Assembly (NCBI GenBank): GCA_018806985.1
Contig: JADANN010000156.1
Span: 91,001 to 155,000 of the forward strand
Reading direction: 5' to 3'
DNA length: 64,000 nucleotides
Origin: Angiostrongylus vasorum
Taxonomy: Eukaryota > Nematoda > Chromadorea > Rhabditida > Metastrongylidae
Of the stretch, positions 9,737 through 21,700 are shown in pieces. How positions within the stretch are numbered: position 1 is the first letter of the stretch; each line of letters opens with the position of its first letter. The notes under the pieces were generated by a model. The model was not told the DNA's origin, searched no databases, and saw nothing but the letters and a program-made list of their open reading frames with translations. The translations under genes were made by a program, and so were the position numbers.

Positions 9737-12700
9737 TCAGTGTAGTTCGCCAATGAACGAAGCTTGCTCTCCAGCCCATGGCTGCAACTCGCCAGATGCG
9801 TACTTCCAGAAGAATGCGCCTCCAAAGCCGTATACAACAGCCGTTGAGTAGAAAATTATGTTCCATTCAAGTGTAGTTCCACTTGTTACAACGTATCCCA
9901 CAATCAAGGGGCATAACATGCCTGGTAGCGTTGCTAATGTGTTTGAAATTCCCATCAAATGGCCAGCAAACTGTGGTGCAAGATCGAGATGATTCACAGA
10001 AAAGCCGGCCCAACAGATACCTCCTAATCCTATAGACACCGTAAGGTAAGCGACGAGCAGCGGAGGCGATGATGTCACGGATGCCAGCGCAAGGAATAGT
10101 GCTTGTCCTGCGAATCCTGAATTAAAAAGAAATGCTAGTAAATATTTGCACTTTGATAACCTAACATATGTATCTGCAAAGCAACAAGTTTTGGACAAGG
10201 GATTAGGCGAGTAGTTTATTCATTAAACCCTTCACATATAAGTTTTACGAATATGACTCTAATGAAAACAATAACAAACAGGTCAATGATGAAGAAATCA
10301 CACCTGCCACGCAGAAGCGTCTTCGTACAATCAGTGTGTCGATATTACACTCTTTTCGGAGATAGTCGGCCAGCTGCCCACCCCATACCAGCGTACAACC
10401 CATCATCAAATACGGCAATCCGGACACAAAACCGGCCTTTAAAAAAATTGTTGGATCTATTTTATTCGATCTCTTATTGCTTTTTATCCACTCCTCATTC
10501 TTCCTGTCCTGGTGCATACTTCAGGAAAAAAAATTTAATGTTATTGAAGCCGAATACACAACACCTCATCCACAACATTTACTATTCACTCTCTGCTCGT
10601 TACTCTATAATGAAAGCCCTTTGTACTATCAAACGATCACTCGAAAAAAAATTCGTTTTCCGCAACGACTTTCAATTTTCAGGCTTTTGTAGATTCCCAT
10701 GGCTTCCGCGAAAGCAGCGTGTAAACACACATGTACCTCAGCGAACAACCTTGAGATGAACTAGAGGAACGTATCTCAGCACGACTACAGAACTCGGTGT
10801 ACAAAGAGCTGATTAAGAGGGAGAGGATGGCAAACAGCGCGTTGTTGCTTCCACTCCTCATTACTCTTAGCGGTGCGCTTTTCAACCGCTACATAACAGT
10901 AGTAACTAGGATAATGACGTAGTCTCCTCAAAAATTCAAACTGATGGACGAGTAAAACATAACACGCTAGACCTTTTCGACAAGGAAGTGCACCGCTCAA
11001 CGACTAAAGTGCAGAAACGTTTAAACTAAATTGAGAAAGAAAATGTTATCGCGGATTTCCTCTAACGGTAGAATATCTGTATTTGTACTACGACAGATAC
11101 GCACTACTTCACAAAAAACTTACTTAAATAACTTCAATGATGCTGAAAGATTTGCAAAACTTCGGACCGCAGGTGTCTGCGGTGGGGAACGAACGCGCTG
11201 TTACACTTTCCCAGAGCTAATACGTTCACCACCACACCATGCGGGTCCTTCGCTTCGCTTGTCTCTCAACTAGTTCTATCGATCAACGCCATCAGCAGTC
11301 ACCCGTCGACGAGATTGAAGGACCTGCATGGTGTGGTGATGAACGCGTTAGCTCTGGGAAAGTGTAACAGCGCGTTCGTTCCCCACCGCAGACACCTGCG
11401 GTCCGAAGTTTTGCAAATCTTTCAGCATCATTGAAGTTATATTGCGCAATATACCCTGCCATTAAAAAAGTGTAGGCAGTAAATAATAAGTTGAAATCGT
11501 TATTTTACTTAAGTACTTGAAGCACTCATTTTACAACATTGAAGATGTATTAAAACAGAGGAGTATGCTTGAGACCAAATCGCCTAGCTCTTGACAGTGA
11601 CTCTGACTCACCTTTTCTAACTCATAGTTCGCGAGTTCTTTCAGAATTCTCGGCAAATTTGTAAGCATTGTATAGAAACCCCAATTCTGACAGAAATGTG
11701 CGACCACTACTGCCCATACTGGTTTGCTCTTCAACATTTCGGCCCATGGTACGATCTAAAATTGAAGTGAAAAGTTGTAAACAAACCACGAACTTAAAAA
11801 AGGATATCCCATTAGTTGTATCAGCGACTGGACACAAAGATAAACTTTACGCTTTTTTTCCAGAAACACAACACAAAAAGTTCAACGGTTTTTGTACCAA
11901 CAATAGATAGAACCGCTCAGACATCATAATTCACTCTTGTAAAATAACATGTATCATAATACAACAGTCCCCCTGGTGAGGTGGCATTCAGCGTATACGA
12001 GAAGGTTTCAAAGAATGCCGCAAATATGTCCTGGAGACACCCGCTTTGGTGTTTTGCATTTACGCACGTTGATCATCGCCCCATATGTGGAGCAGATCGA
12101 CCGGAATGAATTGATATCAACACATTTTCTTTACGATTGTTTTTTATACTGCCGAAAAAATTTTTTGCCTCATTTTTTTGTTTTTAATTGGCAACATGCC
12201 CAATATGCGTCAGTGTTCCGGGAGTAGGCTGACAAACAGTACTTTCAACACATGAGAATCTATAGAAGGCGAGAATGGTACTCGTAAAAGAATATGAACC
12301 AGATTGCCGCTAGGAAGGATTTTAAGTTTTGTGATGTGCGTCAAAGAGCTGTTCACTTTCTCGTCAATTCAATTCTGACTGGACACTATGGCTATTTTTG
12401 GAGCACGAATACTATTAAAGTAGTGCCACCGACAAATGCAACAGGTAGATGGTACACACTGAGTGCCAAGGTGATTTAGCAAGCTAATCACACAGTAATC
12501 CACAAAACGACTATAAAAAAGCATGTTTTTATCAATTTTTACCTATTTTTTCGTTTATAGAAGAAAAACGATTTTAAGTCGTATACTCATAACATAAACT
12601 CGTACCGTCACAACAGTTTACCGCCTCATCGTGGCTGGGAGGTGTTCCTGGATATTGGGCTGCGATGTACCGCGGGGGAATTCATCTCTCCATCGGGCCC

Positions 12701-15700
12701 TCCCAAGCTGATAAGGAGTCCGGCATTTCCATCAGGAAGCCCAACTAAGAATAAACCAATACCAGTATCAACCACCGCCCCGGTATCGAAATAGTCGCAC
12801 AATGGTAAATCTCTCTATGATCCACTAAGGCGGCGACTGCCTGTGGTGCGGACGACCTGTGGCAGACTTTGGCCAGAATGACCTCCGGACTTCAGGAAGC
12901 CACAATGACTAAGCTAGCAAAACTCCGAGAAGTGGAAATGATGCTGGGGCTCGCCCAACCAATGAAGACGGGCAATCCAAGCATCCAAGTATCCAAGTAA
13001 GAACAAAAAACGATTCTAAGTCCGCATACTCATAACATTTACCATGTCTTAGTGCATGAGGTTGTTTATTATAGCAGAAACAGCTGCATTTACAAAAACA
13101 TGCTGCTTTAGAATTAATCTCCTAGGCGCTTCATTTCTTACTCTATAAACAACGAATTTTGAACACGGGAGTGAATGAAAAGGTCATCATCCCGTTAAAT
13201 ACCAGACCTTGAAAGTGAAAGAAAGCCAGAAAGAAGATGCAGTATTGTATGCGATGTAATGTAATGTGGTCGCCATAATATGTCAACTCGAACGTCACTC
13301 AACGTCGTTAACAGAATAATTTTCATAAGGTTTCATTCCCTTGCTCTGACAACAGAAAGGCTTGCTTCCTCTCTTTATGGAATAAGCTACCAAAACAATG
13401 AATATTTCTTAGTTCTAAAATGGAAAATCCCGAATCTATTGTTTTTAAAAAACAACAAACGACATTTTATTTCACTATTAACGCTTTGTCTACTGTATCT
13501 GACAAAGAAATACAAGCGACTAACCCGTTATTTCATCACTAAAACTCTTATTCATGGCGTGGCGTCACAATGAATGAAGGAAGGACGAGCAATTGTCTTC
13601 AATCCAGTGTTCATTTATATCTGAGGATACGTAACCTCAATGCTTTACTTCATCGCGGCTGAGGTGTTTATAGGTGTCGAATCGTCACAAGAACAGGATC
13701 ATCCAGGATCAGAGAGAGTCAGATATTTTGTAGTGGAAACCGCTAGAAAACTTATGCACGACATAGCCTGGTGAACTACCCGAGATTAACGTAGCGCTAA
13801 AAACAGTAAGGAATGGGCATAACATCAAAAGTGTGATGATCTTGAGGCACCACATTTGTGCAAACGGAGACCAGCGAATTTCCCTGTTGTTCTAAAGGTT
13901 TGCATCCCGAGCTTTTAGATTGTTCCGGCCTCCATTTCTTATCTATTCAACTGAAGCAAACGGCTAAAGTCGGTAAGCGAGTCAGAGTTCTGATATTTCA
14001 AGGAGCACAAAACGTCCAATGACCAATTAATGTGCAGGAAGCGGCCACTGTTACCTTCAGGAAAAAAAGTGCCTATTCTGGGAACGCCAAGTGAGCTACT
14101 TGTTATGAAGCTCACTCTCTAGGCAGAACTACTTCTACTTCTTGCCTTCTTCGAGCTACTTCTTGCCAGCCTCTCGTGAAGCACAATAAAAGTAGATGAT
14201 CGCGAAAAATGTCATGCCTCAGACTAGCAGATCCCATGATATGGCTTCGCCAAGTGATAGGAACGAATGCAGACTTCATAAAGCTCAATATAGTCATATA
14301 GTCACTTAATAATTACCAGGACTACAGATTACAAAAATATTGGCATGGTGAAAAAACAGCTGTGGTTCTTTCACTGTTGAAATTTGATACCTGACATCAG
14401 AAAACATTTCTAAATAGATGCAGTTCTATGTCTTAAATATGCTATACTAAATCTAATGCGAAATTCTCACTGATTTTTGATGGTAACTTTTACTATATGT
14501 TCAATTTATATGCACTAAGATGGACAGACATTAATCGTACGTCACCACATGCTTTGTTATCTCTATGCACAGACAGTTTGTGTGAGTCCAAGATGAAGAG
14601 CACAACACCTCTAACATCTCTCAGTTGTTTGCAACCGCTGTATAGCATAGCAGGCCCTCTCAACAATGTTAAATGACAATTTCATCAATGCCAATAATCT
14701 GTCGATAACTAGAGCACTTGAGTTTACAACCGAACAAACTTACAGAACATGCTTAGGCTCTTCACTCTAATGGCTTGCACGGTATGGATATATAAATATA
14801 AGTATCTGTGTACAATTTTCCACAACATTATCTTAGCTCTGTATTTCTCTAAGTATTAAGCCACTGTGCTGGTTTTTCAACAACACATGAAAATTCCTTC
14901 CCACAGGACATCTCTACCGCCTTAAAGGAATATTTAAATTTTGCAAAACATTCTCTAAACTTTAAATTGGTCTGCGTTTGAAACTCTCGAAGGAAAATGG
15001 AGACGAAATTTGAATTTTCTTTCATAATTTACAACCCAAAGTTCTAATAAGGCGGCTAGCGCAACGGTAGTTATGATGTTCAACACAGCACGGTGCTAAT
15101 TCGACTACGCTCCGTGCTCATAAAGCCTCCTATGCTTCCAGCATCGGGATACCCAAACTTTTCTTCGATCAGCTTACACATTGTAATCCACATCGAAACG
15201 CTCTAGCGCGGTTCACTCAAGGATTCCAAGGAGAATCGAATCGACCGGCATTCAACGACATTCATAACATGGAAAGTAATCCCTATGCTGTAGCCAAACC
15301 CACATGCAAAAAATTGGAAAATTTTCGTGGATGATGGACGCAAGGAAGCGAATTGAATGCAAGAAGTGCTGGTGTTCGCTGAGTAGAATGGAGAAGGGCC
15401 ATGCAAAATAAAAAAGAAAAAAGAAAAGAAAATTTCTAACAAGCGTGACAGTTGCAAGAACCAGTGGTACATTGGCTAACATCGGCCTTTCCTGTGGGAC
15501 CAAACGTCATTTGTTCAATTATTTTCGTCCTTGAAATATGAACCTCTGAGAGAAAAAAAAAGAAAACGGAAAAAAAGTCCTTATGCAGTCCAGAAAATTA
15601 TAAGTCCGTCATATTAAAGTGAGAGAAACTGTGCCTTATCGGCAAAGATCAGCAAATCTTAATGGCTTTTATTTAATTCGATAAAGTTCACTGTGAGCAG

Positions 15701-18700
15701 AAACATGTTTGTTTGGAGGTGAATGGTATGGCTATTTTCGGTCAGGTGCGAATATATACAATGCGCACGTCCCCGAACGATTTAATATGCAAATTTAAAA
15801 AAACTTGATTTCGAGAAAAAAAAGGGAGTAGTGCATTGATCAGTGATGTGGTCGATCATGAAGCAAATGCGCTAGTTCGACCACTCTCAACGTTCTCCTC
15901 CAATCCACGTGGGAACGCCTTAGTTCGGCTATCTCCAAGCTGGCATGGAGAATCGATCTGCATTTTAGGATATTCATAAATAAGAAGAAATCCTCAAGCA
16001 GCAGTAGAAACAAGATGCGAAATGTTCGAAGACCACTGTGGACGATGAATGCGAAGAAGATGAATCGAATGGAAGACGGGAATCCGCACAATAGATGTGA
16101 TGACGGGTCATGTGAAAAAATCCACGAAATTTCTTACTGCACATAAAGCATATGTCAAAAAGCACAATGGTATATACAATACAGTGCAGTGTGGTCTTGA
16201 TTTAAACTGTTATGTTCAATTTGAATTAAAGTTCTTGGCAGTTTAAAGATAACAAAACAGTATGAGTTTTTAAAGGTTAGATAATTCCTGAGATAAGAAA
16301 TGAAGCAAAAATAATATTCAGGAACAATGACCAAGTAACCGAACTTTGATATATTAGGCTTAGACAACAAATCAGACGTACATAGTGACTGTGACCGACA
16401 GCGTCTCGTTGAAGAAGTGTGAGTTCATCGGTGGTGATATGAGGATCGGTGGCGGGATAATCGCTAACTTTTCTAATCCAAACAAAACACCAAAGTACAG
16501 CTAGGAAACCTGCAAATGAATGGGAACGTCATATGTCCGTCTCCTCAACCTCTACTTTTGGAACAGACGTAAGATATGATAACTGTGCCATTTTCATAGT
16601 TCAATAGAACACCAGTGTAATCATTTACAAGGTATATAACATTATTGAGAGTTAATAGCAGCTAGACTGGTCGCTAAATTACTCAAAAAACTGACCGAAA
16701 AAGTAGAAAATGAAGGGCCATCCAAGCGTTTGACCAATGACAGCGGATAATGGCATAGAGATCACGGTGCCGAAATAGGAACCTGAGAAGGCAAACGTCG
16801 CCAGCTTTGTCTTCTCAAGAATTGGTGCCCAATGGCTCCACATTACATGCATCGCTGGATAGCTTACACCCTTAAATTTAAAATTAGAGAGTTCCATTGT
16901 ATTAGTGGTGAAAATGACAAGAAAGAACTATGACGCCAAAAGACCAAGAGACCTTTTTTTTTAAGTAAAATAGTAAGATTTACGGAAGATGTTGAAACAG
17001 GCACATTATATTGGACTTCATCTCAACTATGGCCATTTTTCCCAGTTTTCCAAACTACTCCAATTTCCATGACTAAGTTACTTTTTTGAGATTTTTTCCA
17101 ACACGATTCTCCAGCGACATTGTTACTTTGGTGGGATTGCAAACCTCGAACTACGAAATATGAGGACTTCTTGTCAACATGAAACATAAAACTACCAGTT
17201 TTGAAGGAAATATAGAAGCAGTGGACTGCATACTAACCTCAAACAGTCCTTCAACAAACCTCGCAAAAGCGAGAGCGCCACATCCAACTTTTGCCAGCGG
17301 CGGAGTGAGGAGTGTGAAAACCGCAGTACCTTTAAGCAAGGGGGTCAACGGAAAGAATAGAACACAGCCATTCAGCGCTCATTAATCACTACAAAACCTT
17401 TTCTGTCATTTACATTATACAACTCACCGAAAACCCCAATGACAAACAAATTTTTTCCACCATAACGATGCGCAAGAATGCCGCCTGGGAGCTAAAATAA
17501 GAATGAACATAAAGAATAAAATTCAAATTTATAAAGTGTTCTAGCTTAGTGATACACACTTGCGTCAGAATATATCCATAAAAGAATGATCCCAGTATGA
17601 CACCTTGTGTCATTGAAGACCATAGTGGGAACTCGCCGTCAATCTGAAATGTTTATTTCATCATTTTTCGCGCACTTGTTTAATTTGTATTTTCGTATTC
17701 ATACAACCTCATATGTCTCAAGGATCTCGCCTTACTAAATCGCTATAAAAAATAAGCAAAAAATGCAAATATAGAAGTAAAACGTAGTCCAGTGGGCCTC
17801 GGTGGCGCAGTGCGTAATGCATGACCCCCGTAATGGGAAATCGTGGTTCGATCTAGTCCGGGTTCCAACTTTTGCGAATATCTCAGCATCGTTGTGGTTA
17901 AGATGCAATTATTTTAGAATATTTAGAAATATTGTGTTAGAAGGTAAAAATTGTAATTGTAGAAAAGAATAAAAGCTCATAAATTTATAAATTACAAGAG
18001 TTTTGCCTTGCCCATGCGACATAGCTTCTGTGCAATATGAGAAAATGTTTGTTGTTTTCAGATCTCCAATGAACATGAGCCTTCAGAACAACTACGGCTC
18101 ATAGGAGGCAATAAGCCCATGGACACGAGCAGCGAACAGATTCCAGTGTCATGACTGTCTAGACGACCCAAAAAGAGTCATTCCAATGCGTTCATATCAG
18201 GTTCAGTTATCTATGACGTAATGCATTCAGTATAGCGATTGGTGAAGCGGTCAAATTCCGTATTGCGTCGGACTCAAATTCCGCGTAACCACCAAGAACA
18301 CGGACATATACCAATTACATAATGGAGCTAATATAAAGAGTCTCCATTTAGGAAATAACGTTGGTATTGCATCCGTCTTCCACCCTCTACAAATCATGTT
18401 GGTTTTCCCTCTCATCTTCCAAGCCATCACGCCGACTTCTATAGAAATCTGTCATTCCATATGGCCATCCATTGTAGCAAAAAATGACGCTCAGTGCTTA
18501 AATGCTCCTAACTAGAATATAAATCTGGAGAATTTAAAGAAAAAAAAATACAGTGGTGGATAAAGTGGTCAAAAACGTCTAAACAGAAAGTGTTACGAAA
18601 TGGCCATCGAAAGCTATTTAGAAGAAGCCATACCGTGGATTAGGGTAATCACAAACTATACAGTAGATCTAAATGATAGAATAAACTGCAGTAATACTAT

Positions 18701-21700
18701 GATTCCAGGTCTTCATAATGCATGACACCTCTAGGTTAGTACTATGGAACTGCAAAACTCAGCATCAAAGGAAGAATCGAACAATGCTGCTTTGTGCAAG
18801 CAAGGAATTTATGGCGATTTATCTTACCGAGTTTTTCAAATACCTAATTTGGATGATCAAATGACAATTCTTTCCATAACTGATACTCAGGATTCAAAAT
18901 TATAGTAAACCAGTTGCAAAGTTATTTCACGAATTAACGTATCACGCATATTACGTAGCTTCTATGCTAAACATAACAGCGACTCCTCTCAGTTTCACAT
19001 TTAGAGTCAAGACATAAGTGTACCCTCAGTTTCTTCACAACGATAAACAGGCCTTGGCAAGCGAAATATTGGGTTTGTACTAAGCTTGAGAGAAGCACAT
19101 ATCATCGACAGCTTGTTTTCCTCGTTTCACTCGTCTTTCGGTGTCTATTACATGCGCAGTAAACTAAGCAACTTCTTATTGTTTTCTTAAGAAAGTTGTC
19201 TTCTTGTTGACCTGTGCTCTGAAACCCCGTCATCATCGCCTTTGCATCAGAGCAACGACTTGGATTAACAGCAGTACAGAAATCAGCTGCGATACTCATC
19301 GCCATTCCACTAAAGGAAGACAAAAAGGATTCTCTGATGCCCATGTACAATCCACACCTACTTTCGTAAAAACACGAATATGAAATTCACGAAAACTGCC
19401 AATATGGCCTATGGCCGAGTATGTTGGTTTACTGCGCTCACTCAGAGTTCAGCCTTAAAAACTCTACTTCTAGTAAAAGAAAGCGCAACGGGCTAAAAAA
19501 GTTGTCGGCGTACAATAACCCTTGTCTGCCGTAACGAATCCAGCACAATTCCAATATTGTTGTTTACTCTCTGCAGCCTGATAAATACTCATTATCCAAT
19601 TGTCCTAATGGTGGGTCGGGACCTGATTTCGAAGTTAGGAGATGTTTCTTTTCCCTTAGTCACTTCTCATTGTTCAATCCGAATTGCAACTAAAATGGCC
19701 AAATTGGAAATGCCTTAGGCATGGCATTGTAATGAAGTAAAGCACCCGAATTGGTCGAGAGGAATTAACCTTGCGTGGAATCACTTATGCCGCTCCGTGT
19801 TGCATACTTCGAACAGAAGCTATAAAATGTTATAAAATGAAGAATAATTGAATCGAAAATTGAAAATGGCCAGAAATTTTTTTTTGTCTGGGAATTGTTT
19901 GTTTTTCCAAACATTTCAGGTTGAAAAAGTTATTTTTTTCTTCCCAACTTTATCCACAGCGCTTAATGGGTAGTCAAAAAAATAGTTGGAGCATCTTAAA
20001 GAAATAAAAGCTCCAGAACAGAATAGAACTGTAAAGCTAGTAGAATCACTTGAAAAAGAACATGGTTCTCTTTGTTCCATTGCAATTGTCGATATTCTTC
20101 TAAACTGTTAAAGAATTTGTTCCGCTTCAGATTTCGTTTTGATGTCGTTAAAAATCTCCGTAAAAAGTTCGCTAACAAGCAAACTGGTTTGTATATCCTA
20201 GAACAACAGTGAAAATGACAGTTAGTGAACGAACAGATCTCAGCACTCGGCACTAGTAAAGTAAGCGTTTCATTTCTCGATGCAAGGATAATATGTTTGT
20301 TTGCACATTTAAATACTTATATGAGGCCCGTTTTTTTTACTGCCTTAAGGAAAGATATGATGCTCGACGAGTCTCTAGAGCGATCAGAACCCATTCGGCT
20401 ACTCTTGCACGCGACAGGGGAAAAATGGAAGACTTACTGGCGCCCGCTCGAGTCACTCGACGATCAACGGGACTATAGGTGATACAGGTGATACTTATAT
20501 GACTATACATACTTTTGTATGGAGTTCTGGTGTGCTGAAAAAACACTATGGAAAGCTTTCGCAACATAGAAATGCAACCTAATGGTTAACCGCCTTATAG
20601 CCACTGACTGCATCGTATTTTTTGGCTTTACTGTGATGTATAGCAAAGATTTACTTCATATCCGGGTATCCCGAGCTGCGAAGGAGTTCGATATTTCCAT
20701 TCAAAGGGCCAGCTAATCTTTCCATAGTTACTTTCTCGTTAAAGAAAGAGTAGATAAAAAGGTAGCGTAGCAAGAGCGTTATGCTGTTCGTGTCCCTTGT
20801 GGATAACCGGTGAGTGAAAGCATTATTGGTAAGAAATGGAGTTACTCGTTAACAAACGGAACCACAGGTGACAGGTGCTGGCGTTGGCGCTAATATGATT
20901 GCAAGGTTTTTTATATAGCAGCAGCCAAGAAAACACTTACAACGAAAAGAAATTGATAGAACATCTACAGAGCACTGAAATTCTACTTTCCATTATCTAC
21001 TCCACAAGTTCTAGTTCTTGAGTGAAATTAATGCAGCATGGAAGCACTTTTCCACTCTAATGAAGACAACACCAAAGCGGATTTGATTAGCTTTGGTACG
21101 GCTTAGCATAATGCCACTCGCACTAAAAAACCTTATAAATTGCACTAGTCGTCGATTCGATTCTTTTTTTTTCATGCGTTATTCCTTGAAATAGATTCAA
21201 AAGTGAAGAAATTAACTCATAACACAGATCGCACCATACCATCAACTCTTAATATGAAACATATAAACTCTTAAAAGAACGATTCTATTAAGTATTGAGT
21301 AAGGAATTACTTTTCTTGGAAGATAGTGTAGCAAACGTAAAAAATGATGGCATATCCAACGTTACGAAGAAAACCGATAATTTAATAAGTGTTTGCCTCA
21401 GTAGCATACAGTTCTTCTAAATTTTTACTTGACTACTCAGAATTTCTACCAAATATGAAGACAAGATGACTGTGAATCTGTGATGAATTGAGTTGCTTCA
21501 AAAGAGATAAAGGTGTGTCCTGACTATAGTCGGCACCTCTCGGCTTCGTTTCACATCAATGTCGAACATTTCAAGTGGATTATAACTAACTCATGACTTT
21601 AATGGTGCTGAGATATTTGCAAAACTCGGACCGCAGGTGTCTACGGTGAGGAACGAACGCGCTCTTGTCCTTTTTGGGGAGTAGCGCGCTCACCACCACA

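Noticed and set aside
10253..10759. 168-codon plus-strand frame
   Set aside because: It is the antisense shadow of a transporter exon plus intron; the minus strand has the conserved SLC17 motifs and splice sites.
11128..11504. Palindromic repeats considered as a CRISPR-like array
   Set aside because: The genome is eukaryotic, there are no regular spacers, and the structure is a fold-back transposon with flanking duplications.
17795..17880. Possible functional tRNA gene
   Set aside because: A- and B-box-like motifs are present but no acceptor or anticodon stem pairs; it fits a SINE head.
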